The notes under the pieces are model-generated. The model did not search any database, had not been told where the DNA came from, and worked only from the letters and a program-made list of their open reading frames with translations. Shown in pieces: positions 7,991 through 15,792 of a stretch of DNA of 24,873 nucleotides. The DNA lies in the NCBI GenBank assembly GCA_036505615.1, contig DASXTB010000010.1, positions 1-24,873 of the forward strand, read 5' to 3'. A program made the position numbers and the translations under genes. The number at the start of each line of letters is the position of its first letter. Positions within the stretch are counted from its first letter, which is position 1. This stretch comes from DASXTB01 sp036505615. Lineage in GTDB: Bacteria; Acidobacteriota; UBA6911; JACQSX01.

Positions 7991-8986
7991 TCAACGAGAT
8001 ACGGGGAACGAGCTCAAGTAGTCTCTAAACAAGTGTTCGGCATCTTGGCCGGCCAGTGGGGTCATGTATTCTGGCACACTAAAGGCCACAATTTTAGAGG
8101 AGTATCTGCCGGCGACGTCCATTTGCCTTTTTATCCTATCTAGGGAAGCAGGCACTGCCGCGAAGGGCTTTTCTCCAACCTGGCGAAAAGTCTCTACAAC
8201 TATCTGCAGCTCTCTTGATTGCGCGTCGGTTGCCTTTTTGATGGCGGCCAAGTAGAGGCCCAGATAATCGATCTGGAGTTTTCCGGCTCCAATTCCATCC
8301 TGAAACATCACCACATCCACGCTCGATTGTTTGAGCAATTCCTCCCAGAACTTCTCCAGCGATTTCGGATCGAGATTCGCATTTGAAAAGCCCGACAAGG
8401 CTACCTTCCCAGACGGAGCCAATTTGTGTAAATGAGCCGACAAATCGTGCAGATATTCAAACAAGACCTGCCGCTTTTGCGGTTCTACCCAATTTACATC
8501 ATCTATCTCTTCGGTAATGTACCATCCCGCGAAGGAGGGATGTTTTTGAACAATGGCGATTAATTGGTTGGATGCCGCCTCAGACTGAACTATCGCTTTT
8601 CTCAGATAGCTTTTTGCCAACGCGGAGTCTTGCCCTATTTTGGCCCAATATGCCGGATCTCTAACCAATCCTGCGTAGACCTTAATTCGGTGCTTGTCGC
8701 AAAGCTCTAGGCTTTTTTCGAATGGCGTGCCGCCGGACAAGGTAGGAGACGTAAAAAAAGCAGTTTGGTCAGAAACCGTCCATTGGATAACCAGCTCCGA
8801 AATACCAAGTTGTCGGAAATAATCGAAGAGCTGCACCCACTTGTCCGGCTGCCAATCAAAATGAGAATTAAGGAGCTGAAGGAATGTGCCTTGGATTCTG
8901 GGCGAGTCGGCTGCCCTGGAGGGAAAAAGATTTAAGAGTACGCAGTAAATTGAAAGCAGGCCGGCGATCCTCTTCGCTGGGTGCAC
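7991..8986 (-). CDS. Exported DUF4434 TIM-barrel protein (possible glycoside hydrolase)
   Basis: This protein has 331 residues from the chosen GTG. A signal peptide (IAGLLSIYCVLLNLFPSRA) is followed by a DUF4434-type TIM barrel: GTFLQLLNSHFDWQPDKW, then FAGWYITEEIDDVNW near 152-166, and IVVETFRQ near 262-269. Glu159/Glu160 and Glu265 sit where glycoside hydrolase barrels keep acid/base and nucleophile residues, so hydrolysis or trimming of the Nfr glycan is plausible but unproven. The gene follows the NfrA-like gene with a gap of about 23 bp and is surely in its operon. DUF4434 proteins are known neighbours of NfrA/NfrB. A TTG at 9004 would add six residues. GTG at 8986 is preferred because AGAAGGG lies 4 nt upstream. 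It converges on the giant exoprotein gene, with 4 bp between stops. Confidence 0.75.
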   Translation of the reverse strand: MHPAKRIAGLLSIYCVLLNLFPSRAADSPRIQGTFLQLLNSHFDWQPDKWVQLFDYFRQLGISELVIQWTVSDQTAFFTSPTLSGGTPFEKSLELCDKHRIKVYAGLVRDPAYWAKIGQDSALAKSYLRKAIVQSEAASNQLIAIVQKHPSFAGWYITEEIDDVNWVEPQKRQVLFEYLHDLSAHLHKLAPSGKVALSGFSNANLDPKSLEKFWEELLKQSSVDVVMFQDGIGAGKLQIDYLGLYLAAIKKATDAQSRELQIVVETFRQVGEKPFAAVPASLDRIKRQMDVAGRYSSKIVAFSVPEYMTPLAGQDAEHLFRDYLSSFPVSR

Positions 8987-9009
8987 AATTCCCTTCTCTC
9001 GCAATCACC

Positions 9010-12000
9010 CTAAAAATGAAAAACTCCGGTGATTACCCATCCGCCGAAGTTGTTCTCCAAAGATCCTGGATTTCTAAAAAAGAGCCCGTTCTTGTGGTGA
9101 ATTAGCAGCTCGGAACTGGATCGCGGCGCTTCGTAACGGGTTTCGTTGAATAGATATCTCAACGAGATGCCCACCCCTCCCTCAATGTATGCGGCATTCA
9201 AAGCGTGAGGATTTTGATTTCGCGTATCCAGGATCAAGTGAGGAGTTAGCAGTAGAGACTCACCCAGCCGCCAGGTAATGCCCTGCCTGCCCTCGACGAA
9301 ATAGGCGAGAGTGCGCGGCGTGTCGGCAAAAAAACCACTGTCTCCATATACGAACGTATAGTCCCAAAACTTGCGATCTGGTTTCAGATCATATCCATAA
9401 TCCCATGAATAGAACCCCCGAAAAAGCCAGTGGTCTTCGGCTCGGCTGCCGATTTTGAAAAGCCTTTCAGCGCTCAAATATAAATTTTCAGCGCGCAGTG
9501 GCTTGTATCGGAATCCAATCCCGCCCTGGTAGGAGCTGCTGTCGAAAGTCAAAGTTTCCGGCTTCACATTCCACAACAACCGTCCAAACACCTGAAAGAT
9601 GCGTTCGTCTCTAAAGCCAAATCGGGCAGGCTGGTAAGAAAACTCAAGTCCCCCTTGAGATGGAAGGATACCGCCGGCAAAAACAGAGGGGACCGTTCCT
9701 TGCGAGATTGAGCTGGAACGATAGGCTAGATAGGAAATCAGGTCGTACCTGTGAGTCAGCCTGCTGACTTCCCTGCGAATGCCGTAAAGCTCGACCTTCA
9801 GGTTCGGCGGCAGCGGCCTGGAGACGTTCTGAAGCTCAACATCGATGGCCTTCTTGAGCCAGGTGACCGCCTGCGTGTTGTTGTGTTCACGCACCTCACT
9901 ATAACCCAGTTCGCGATAGAGAGCAGCGTTATAAGGATCTCGCTTAGCAGCTTTCTCAAAAAGATCAGCAGCCTCCCGAAAACGTTTTACTTCCTTGTAT
10001 GCGTAGGCCAGCGCTACAAGATATTCGGGGTTAGCTGGATCCATTGAGTAAGCTTTTTCAAGATTCCGTGTTGCCTCGTCAGTGCGGTCGAGCCGCCGGA
10101 GAAGCAGAGCTGACTGGTAATAGCGAGCGGCGCTGGGCTCCAGCGCGTTGGCCTGGGCGAGGGCTCCAAGGGCATTTTCGAGATTCCCCTGAGTACTCCG
10201 AATGTGGGCCACTTCTTCGAGGCGCTCTGCCTGCATATGGGTAGGGAATTTTTCGGAAGCAGTCTCCGACAAGAGCTTCTCCGCGCGCGTCAGATCTCCG
10301 GAAAGTCTATACATCCTCGCCAAGCCAAGCATGATCATAGGATCCTGCTTCAGCGCCACCGACTTAGACCAGACTTCAGCAGCCCTCTGATATTCACCTT
10401 CGGCAGCAAGCAAATAGCCGAGGTCGTTGTACAGGTCCGTACGATCCTCCACTTCCAGCCGGTCGGAAGATTGCAGAGCCTGGTCCATGTAATGAATGGC
10501 CAGGCCGGGCTTGCCCAGTTCCTTATAGGTTCTTGCAAGATAAACAAGGTTGGCCGGAGTTTCTTCAGATTGCACGGATGCCTTAAACTCCTCGAGCGCT
10601 TCCGGCCACCTCTTCAACTGGTAAAGAGCCAGTCCCAGATTCTGACGTATCCGCGATCCCTCCCGGCCCCAATCGATAGCTTTACGAAACGAGTCGACAG
10701 CCTGCGGATATTGACCAAGCCTGTTTTGAGCGAAGGCAAGCCTTTCAAAAACCTCGCCGCGATATTCCGGGGGCAAATTCTTCAACCCAAGCAGAAACTG
10801 ATTTACTTGCGCCGCCATTTCCCAGCGCTCTGCCAAGGCAAGGCTCTCGGCTGCCTGCATCAGTACGGGCCAATTCGACGAGCGATTTCTGTCAAACGCT
10901 TCCAGGAAGCGCACCGCGGCATCCGAGTATTCGCCCCGCCTGAAATTAAGAGAGGCAATCTGGCTGCCGCGTTTAAGCTTTAGGTTGGCGATATTGATCT
11001 GCAGCTCGCGGGCAGTTTCAGAGTGCTCGGGCACGCCCCCCAGGAGACGTTCGTAAATTTCAATCGCCCGATCAACGTTGCCCGCTTTTTCTTGTGCCAG
11101 CGCCAAAGTCTTCAAACCCGCCGTGGTCTCTTGAATGGAAAGTCCGCGCTCTAAAAACCGCACCGCATCTTGATAGGCGCCCAGCTGAATGCTGACCTCA
11201 CCCAGAGAAAAATAGAGGTTCGGATCGGAAGGGTTCAGCGAGAGAGAGTTTTCAAACGCCTTTCGCGCGTCGGCGTAGCGGCCAAGCTTTCGATACTGGA
11301 AGCCCTGCTCTTTGTATGCCGCGGCGCGAAGCGGTGGTGGAAGATCTCCACGAATCGACTGGTCAAGCTGCTCGATTGCCTTCAAGCTGTCTCCTGCCTG
11401 AGCGTACAGCACGCCCAACTTGTAGTGGCCTTGAGCGTCGGGCTTTTCACGCAATAACTCGGTGCGCAGCTCTATGGCTTCCTCAATGCGGCCCTGTCGC
11501 TCCACTGATTGGGCGGCGGCGGCCAGCGTGGTTTCATCCCTGCTGATGCGAGAAGCCTGGCGGAACGCCCCGGATGCCTGATCGAATCTTCCAAGATTTG
11601 TATAAGTATTCCCCAGAGACATGTAGATTCGATGCCGGTCTTTGGGATCTTCAAGCTGATTTAAGACACGCAGGTACTCGGCCGCAGCGGCTTGATAATC
11701 CTTTACCGCGTATAAGAGATTCGCCAGGAATTCTCGGGCAGTGGGGCTCGGGCTGGACGCCACCAATTCGCGGCCCCACCTTATGGCCTCTGCGTAATCT
11801 TTCCGGTCATACGCTGCCTCGGCCAGTCCCCTCAGCAGGTCACGATTTTGCGGACTTAACTTTAACGCCTGAAGAAAAAATTGTTCCGCCCCTTCCGCAT
11901 CACCAAGCTTTCTTGCGATTTCTCCCAGCGACCGGTAGGCCTTCAGCCGGTCTTCCGGCGTGGAAGCCAAGTTTAGGGCAGAACGGTAGGCTGTCTCCGC

Positions 12001-12945
12001 CTCGGCCAGACGCCTTTGCTGTTCCAGGGCTACCGCGCGTTTCCACAAAATGTCAAAGTCAGCCGATCCAATCGTTGCCAGCGCCGCAAGCGACTCACCG
12101 TACATTTTCCTGCGGAATGCCAGCTCATAAGTCACCTGAGCCAGGTAACGCTTCAGTTCCGGATCTGGCGGTGACAGTTTGAGGGCTGACTGCAAAGCCT
12201 GTTTGGCGGAGTTAAAATCCTGCCGCTTCTCGGCCACTACGCCGATGCCTCGAAGCGCCTGCGCCCGGTCGGCAGGAGACTTGGCAAACTGGAGCGCTGC
12301 CCGGAATGCGGCACCAGACTCCGGCAACTGGCCGAGGCCTTCATGAACGATACCTCGTCGATAGTAGTTGGCAAATTCCTTTCTGCCCCCGTCTAATGAA
12401 TCGAGTGCGCCCAGAGCCAGGCGGTAATTCTTTTGGCGAATCGCCAGATCCGCAATCATATTGTAGGCGAAGATTCGATCCGGCGGCTGAGCTTCGGCAG
12501 CAGTAGAAACAACCTTGAAGTCTGCAATTGCTTCCTCGACCTGCCCCAGAGACTCCCGGCCCATACCCCGGTAAAGCAGGGCGGGAATAAATCCGGGCTT
12601 TGCGTCGAGAATGACATTGGCCTGGCGTATCGATTCTGAAAAATCTTTCAGACGGTGGAGCACCATCACGTAATTCAACCGTACTTGTAAGTCATGAGGA
12701 TCGATCTCCAGATATTTTTCCAGTTCCAGGCGTGCCTCCTGCAATCGACCCTGATCGATGAGCTGGTAAGATCGGACAAGATGGGGATAAGTGCTGAATT
12801 TTCGAAGCTCCCGCTGAAACCAATTCTCCTCGCGCTTTACTTGAAGCTGGTCGAGGTAACGGCTTGGATCGGGAGCTTGCTGGGCTAGGAGCACGCCGGA
12901 ACAGAGTAGGATTACTGAAGAAACAGCCGTGAGAGGGGCCTTCAT
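9010..12945 (-). CDS. nfrA: NfrA-like outer-membrane protein: TPR superhelix plus C-terminal barrel
   Basis: This protein has 1311 residues. A signal peptide (1-21, ending LLA) precedes a very long TPR array from about residue 45 to 1080 (for example YYRRGIVHEGLGQLPESGAAF; AYAYKEVKRFREAADLFEKA). The last roughly 220 residues match the NfrA C-terminal domain in character: beta-rich and aromatic (GGLEFSYQPARFGFRDERIF; YSWDYGYDLKPDRKFWDY), ending in FHF, which suits an outer-membrane barrel. E. coli NfrA (about 990 residues) is the N4 phage receptor and exports the glycan made by NfrB. This one has a longer TPR part. The DUF4434 gene follows directly. No strong ribosome binding site precedes the ATG, and a possible extended minus 10 lies about 116 nt upstream. 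An NfrA-type role is well supported by architecture and by the NfrB-like gene nearby. The glycan itself is unknown. Confidence 0.82.
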   Translation of the reverse strand: MKAPLTAVSSVILLCSGVLLAQQAPDPSRYLDQLQVKREENWFQRELRKFSTYPHLVRSYQLIDQGRLQEARLELEKYLEIDPHDLQVRLNYVMVLHRLKDFSESIRQANVILDAKPGFIPALLYRGMGRESLGQVEEAIADFKVVSTAAEAQPPDRIFAYNMIADLAIRQKNYRLALGALDSLDGGRKEFANYYRRGIVHEGLGQLPESGAAFRAALQFAKSPADRAQALRGIGVVAEKRQDFNSAKQALQSALKLSPPDPELKRYLAQVTYELAFRRKMYGESLAALATIGSADFDILWKRAVALEQQRRLAEAETAYRSALNLASTPEDRLKAYRSLGEIARKLGDAEGAEQFFLQALKLSPQNRDLLRGLAEAAYDRKDYAEAIRWGRELVASSPSPTAREFLANLLYAVKDYQAAAAEYLRVLNQLEDPKDRHRIYMSLGNTYTNLGRFDQASGAFRQASRISRDETTLAAAAQSVERQGRIEEAIELRTELLREKPDAQGHYKLGVLYAQAGDSLKAIEQLDQSIRGDLPPPLRAAAYKEQGFQYRKLGRYADARKAFENSLSLNPSDPNLYFSLGEVSIQLGAYQDAVRFLERGLSIQETTAGLKTLALAQEKAGNVDRAIEIYERLLGGVPEHSETARELQINIANLKLKRGSQIASLNFRRGEYSDAAVRFLEAFDRNRSSNWPVLMQAAESLALAERWEMAAQVNQFLLGLKNLPPEYRGEVFERLAFAQNRLGQYPQAVDSFRKAIDWGREGSRIRQNLGLALYQLKRWPEALEEFKASVQSEETPANLVYLARTYKELGKPGLAIHYMDQALQSSDRLEVEDRTDLYNDLGYLLAAEGEYQRAAEVWSKSVALKQDPMIMLGLARMYRLSGDLTRAEKLLSETASEKFPTHMQAERLEEVAHIRSTQGNLENALGALAQANALEPSAARYYQSALLLRRLDRTDEATRNLEKAYSMDPANPEYLVALAYAYKEVKRFREAADLFEKAAKRDPYNAALYRELGYSEVREHNNTQAVTWLKKAIDVELQNVSRPLPPNLKVELYGIRREVSRLTHRYDLISYLAYRSSSISQGTVPSVFAGGILPSQGGLEFSYQPARFGFRDERIFQVFGRLLWNVKPETLTFDSSSYQGGIGFRYKPLRAENLYLSAERLFKIGSRAEDHWLFRGFYSWDYGYDLKPDRKFWDYTFVYGDSGFFADTPRTLAYFVEGRQGITWRLGESLLLTPHLILDTRNQNPHALNAAYIEGGVGISLRYLFNETRYEAPRSSSELLIHHKNGLFFRNPGSLENNFGGWVITGVFHF

Positions 12946-13280
12946 AATACAAAAAACTTAGCTTGGTTTTGCGCCCCGTACCAAGGCGTTTGCGACACCG
13001 GCTGCATACATCTTTCCAGCGGTTTGTCTTTCCCAAAATCAGTGAGCAACAATCCCGGCGATTGTACCATATGTCATTCCCATTCCTGAGTCTCCGGTTG
13101 CAATGAAGACGATAGCCTCTACATTTGGCAGATGTGCCGTCATCGAGCGAGCGTAACAAGTTATTGACGGCTAGGTGCTTCATGGTTAACTGGATAAAGA
13201 GATTTGGAAAGGCGGAAGGCCGCGGCAAATTCGCTGCTCCTTTAAGGCTTCATATCGTCATTTCGATTTAGGAGGACATC
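12946..13280. other. 335-bp divergent spacer between nfrA-like and csbD-like genes
   Basis: No convincing gene lies here. On the minus strand there is a possible extended minus 10 for the NfrA-like operon (13061-13069), beside a perfect 5-bp dyad CAATC (13050-13054)/GATTG (13060-13064). On the plus strand TTGACG (13164-13169) could be a minus 35 for the CsbD gene, but the hexamer 17 bp on (TAACTG) is a poor minus 10. The strong ribosome binding site of the CsbD gene lies at the right end. Confidence 0.5.
13061..13069 (-). promoter_or_regulatory. Possible extended minus 10 promoter of the nfrA-DUF4434 operon
   Basis: On the minus strand the sequence reads TGGTACAAT: a TG extension followed by TACAAT (5/6 to TATAAT). 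No good minus 35 is present at 17 bp, which is usual for extended minus 10 promoters. The dyad CAATC/GATTG (13050-13064) overlaps it and the expected start point, so it could be an operator. Low confidence. Confidence 0.3.
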
Positions 13281-13460
13281 ATGAAACGCAGCACTAAAGA
13301 TAAAGTCCAGGGTCAATGGGAGGAGACAAAGGGCAAAGTAAAGGAAAAGACCGGGAAGACCGCCGGAAAGCCTGATCTTCAGAAAGAGGGCGAGGCTCAG
13401 AAAAGGGCCGGGAAAATCCAAAAGAAGATAGGCGACATTGAAAAGGTTTTCGACCGGTAA
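13281..13460 (+). CDS. CsbD-family small stress-type protein
   Basis: This 59-residue, highly charged and hydrophilic protein begins MKRSTKDKVQGQWEETKGKV and continues with alternating Lys/Glu and Gly (KEKTGKTAGKPDLQKEG), ending EKVFDR. The KxKGxxxExKGKVKE pattern and the length fit the CsbD family, cytosolic proteins often induced by general stress and of unknown molecular role. The ribosome binding site is excellent (TTAGGAGG, 6 nt before the ATG). It is a single-gene unit between the Nfr operon and the tail of the Tad operon, with no sign of a link to either. No clear terminator follows. Confidence 0.85.
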   Translation: MKRSTKDKVQGQWEETKGKVKEKTGKTAGKPDLQKEGEAQKRAGKIQKKIGDIEKVFDR

Positions 13461-13767
13461 TAACTGCAAACGCTCAGACCCCATGGCTCTGTGCGGAAGT
13501 GTGAGCTAGGTTCCCCAAATAGCAACTGACGTGCCATTCGGGGCTAGTTCAACCCAGGATTGTGTGCGGGCCGAAAATCTTGAGGGATCGCCACGCTTAC
13601 TCTTCACCCGCCGCACACGAATCCTTAATTCGTTAGGCGGGTCCGAGTTCCAACACATGTCGCCGTCGGAACGGATCCGTTCGAGGTGGTCCTGCCTTTG
13701 CTGGGCGCGGCACTACCCGTTTACAACCTTGTTACTCGGGGAGAGATAAAGTAACGAGTCCGGCAAA
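13461..13767. other. 307-bp spacer between csbD-like gene and the end of the Tad operon
   Basis: I see no supported gene here. An 8-bp perfect inverted repeat, GTGTGCGG (13562-13569)/CCGCACAC (13611-13618), is followed by a small dyad CGAAT/ATTCG (13618-13632). Close to the TadD stop is a 6-bp stem, GTTACT (13731-13736)/AGTAAC (13750-13755). None has a T-tract on the relevant strand, so I do not call a terminator. The only open frame of note (13531-13749, +) has no ribosome binding site and no recognisable domain. Confidence 0.5.
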
Positions 13768-15246
13768 CTATTGCGGCGAGCGCGCAGCAATTGGCAGCCA
13801 CGTAAACGCGACTGCCACAGTAACGCGTAAGAAAGCGAGCGTCTGCCAGCCGAACGGAGCTGTGGCGCGGACGCGCAATCGTTTGTCGATGCCGGTAGTC
13901 CAGCCGGCGATCAGATCTTCATGAAGTACGTCCAAATGGCGCGTCAGATCAAGCGACGGATTCAGCCGCACTGTTCTGTCACCCATCACCTTCTTGTTTG
14001 TGTTCTGTTCGCCGACGGCTGCGGCCTCCGCAGGAAAGTTCCCTAGATTGTCAGATGGCATAAGATCTCCGGCCGGCTTCACTTCAGTTCTTTCTGCAGA
14101 TAGGATCTGTGGAAGCGTTTTTGGCTCCCTGAGGAGCACCGGAGCGTCTCTTGGTTTGTCAATGGCCAGATTTGTCGAGGTTTCCCCCAGTCCGGACGGC
14201 CGCATTTCAGTGCTGTGGATGGGAGCAGCGGCAGGCGGACTCAACACCGGAAAGCGCAGAAGATGCGGCCGCGTGGGCATCGGCGGAAGATTCACGATCG
14301 TCGGATACGGCAAATGAGATTCGGCTTCAGATAAATTGACGAGCGCCTTCTGATAAGCGGGATCCAACTCAAGCGCTCGACGAAATGCATCTTGCGCCTG
14401 GAGCCACTTTTGTTGTGCCATGTCGGCGACTCCAACATTATTGAATGCCACCGGCGGTCTGGCCGCCGCCATGAATTCAACAAAAGCTCCGTAACGATCT
14501 CCTGAATAAGCTAGTGCGATGCCCAGGTCGTTTCGAACTTCGGGAATGGCCCAGTCGAGCTCAATTGTCTGTCTCAGGTGCGTAGCCGCTTTTTCCCAAT
14601 CGCCATGCGCCAAGTGCGCGTAGCCAAGATTACCCTGCACCGAGATTTTAGCCGGCGCCAACTGCTGCGCCCGGGCCAAAGATTGAATGGCGCTCTCCGG
14701 ATCGTTGCGATGCAAATGGATCCGGCCCAGCAGCTCCATTGCCTCCGCTGATTTCGGGTCAAGGGCGACCGCCAGTTCGGCATATTTCTGCGCCAGTACA
14801 TAATCCTCCCAATGGTCCCAAATGCGGCTCAAGGCCAAGTATAAATCCCGGTCGTCTCCAGAGCGCTGGCGCAGGTCCTGGTATAACTGAAATGCCTGGA
14901 GATAGAGCCCCTCATTGAGATATGCATCGGCAAGAGAGCGACGCGCTGACGTGTCATCAGTACCTTGGGCGCGGCGTGAAAGTTCCGCCATTTCCGGTCT
15001 GCGTCCCTGCAAGATAAGCAGCTTTTCCTCATTGCTGAGAGTATTCTGCTGAGAAATCTTCAGCACGGTACGAATGTATTCGGAAAGCGCGAGAGGCGCG
15101 TTTGAACGATAAGCCTTTCTAGCTTGGCGAGAGCGCTCTATCGGGCTGGAAACGCGGACCGGATGAGTGGCACAGCCCACAGAAATGCATAGCAGCAGGG
15201 AAATAGGAGCTTTGGACCAGCGCCGCCGGCGGCTTTCCCATCTCAT
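13768..15246 (-). CDS. tadD: TadD-like TPR lipoprotein with proline-rich C-terminal extension
   Basis: This 492-residue protein closes the visible Tad operon. The N-terminus is basic and then hydrophobic (SKAPISLLLCISVGC), with Cys25 in a plausible but imperfect lipobox. Residues about 75-310 contain TPR units (LADAYLNEGLYLQAFQLYQ; GNLGYAHLAHGDWEKAATHL; AQDAFRRALELDPAYQKALV). TadD proteins are TPR lipoproteins needed for Tad pilus assembly, thought to help the secretin at the outer membrane. From about 315 the protein changes to a Pro-rich low-complexity stretch. It ends with a basic segment and a hydrophobic run (LAFLRVTVAVAFTWLPIAA), which is unusual for TadD. The start ATG overlaps the DUF192 stop as TAATG, so translation is coupled. 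Confidence 0.7.
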   Translation of the reverse strand: MRWESRRRRWSKAPISLLLCISVGCATHPVRVSSPIERSRQARKAYRSNAPLALSEYIRTVLKISQQNTLSNEEKLLILQGRRPEMAELSRRAQGTDDTSARRSLADAYLNEGLYLQAFQLYQDLRQRSGDDRDLYLALSRIWDHWEDYVLAQKYAELAVALDPKSAEAMELLGRIHLHRNDPESAIQSLARAQQLAPAKISVQGNLGYAHLAHGDWEKAATHLRQTIELDWAIPEVRNDLGIALAYSGDRYGAFVEFMAAARPPVAFNNVGVADMAQQKWLQAQDAFRRALELDPAYQKALVNLSEAESHLPYPTIVNLPPMPTRPHLLRFPVLSPPAAAPIHSTEMRPSGLGETSTNLAIDKPRDAPVLLREPKTLPQILSAERTEVKPAGDLMPSDNLGNFPAEAAAVGEQNTNKKVMGDRTVRLNPSLDLTRHLDVLHEDLIAGWTTGIDKRLRVRATAPFGWQTLAFLRVTVAVAFTWLPIAARSPQ

Positions 15247-15659
15247 TATTTTGATGCAGCGGCGGTTGGAATCTTTGGTGGCAACTTGCAGCCGCCTTCG
15301 TTCTTCTTGCAGACGATTTCATCGCCCACTGACGTGCTGCTCTGTTTCAAAGTTCCGGCAGGCAGCTCGATGACACTGCGCGCTCGCCAATTAAACGCGG
15401 CAATTCGAAATGGCGGGAGCCGGTGGCAGGCGTATACCACTCGACCTGCGCGATCCAAATAGATCACATCAATAGGAAAAGACATTCCTATGGTGTGAAT
15501 TCCTTGAGACGGCATGATCCAAAGCGCCTTGCCCGGTGGAAATTGCTCCGCTGAGCAGCCAATCAACCCCTTGATGCGGGTCCACGGAGTCTTGGCAAGC
15601 TGAGCGGTTGATGCCAAAACGGCATTCTTTGTTTTGTTAACGACTACACAATTATCCAT
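15246..15659 (-). CDS. DUF192-family protein
   Basis: This protein has 137 residues from the chosen ATG. It shows the DUF192 pattern: VVVNKTKNAVLAST near the start, RIKGLIGC, ALWIMPSQGIHTIGMSFPIDVIYLD and a C-terminal VIELPAGTLK. The biochemical role of the family is unknown, and members occur beside Tad and other secretion genes. An upstream TTG at 15737 would add 26 residues, but these would be encoded by the loop and arm of the hairpin repeat at 15674-15764. The extension is therefore probably not protein, and ATG at 15659 (DUF192 homology begins about 4 residues later) is preferred. No signal peptide is seen from this start. It overlaps the TadD-like gene by one base (TAATG). Confidence 0.75.
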   Translation of the reverse strand: MDNCVVVNKTKNAVLASTAQLAKTPWTRIKGLIGCSAEQFPPGKALWIMPSQGIHTIGMSFPIDVIYLDRAGRVVYACHRLPPFRIAAFNWRARSVIELPAGTLKQSSTSVGDEIVCKKNEGGCKLPPKIPTAAASK

Positions 15660-15673
15660 GCTCTCAAAGCTCG

Positions 15674-15764
15674 AAAAACCAGCCACGTAGAGACGCAGAG
15701 AGCCCTGAGTCGAGGCGAGTTTGCGAGAGTACTGCAACTCTGCGTCTCTGCGTGGCTGGTTTTT
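15674..15764. repeat. Large inverted repeat with octamer substructure; possible terminator/processing hairpin
   Basis: Arms of 27 nt at 15674-15700 and 15738-15764 are complementary at 26 of 27 positions around a 37-nt loop. The arms contain 8-bp tandem units (CTCTGCGT twice in the right arm). On the minus strand, the direction of tad transcription, the stem ends in TTTTT just before the DUF192 gene. It could thus act as an intrinsic terminator or an mRNA-stabilising hairpin 29 bp after the tadC stop. The single mismatch (T15688) is a U-G wobble if read on the plus strand. Confidence 0.7.
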
Positions 15765-15792
15765 TCACACTTTCTTGGCAGCCCCAGGTTGT

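Noticed and set aside
10204..12182. Long plus-strand frames opposite the NfrA-like gene (10204-10983 and 11574-12182)
   Set aside because: They are shadows of the TPR coding strand, with no ribosome binding sites and no family resemblance.
13164..13192. Promoter for the CsbD gene (TTGACG, 17 bp, TAACTG)
   Set aside because: The minus 35 is good but the minus 10 matches too poorly to list as a feature.
13531..13749. A 72-residue plus-strand frame after the CsbD gene
   Set aside because: It has no ribosome binding site, an Arg/Ser-rich unstructured composition and no known motif.
13731..13755. Intrinsic terminator after the TadD-like gene
   Set aside because: A 6-bp stem is present but no T-tract follows on the minus strand.
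15660..15737. A 26-residue N-terminal extension of the DUF192 protein from TTG
   Set aside because: It is encoded by the hairpin repeat, and DUF192 similarity begins only after the ATG at 15659.
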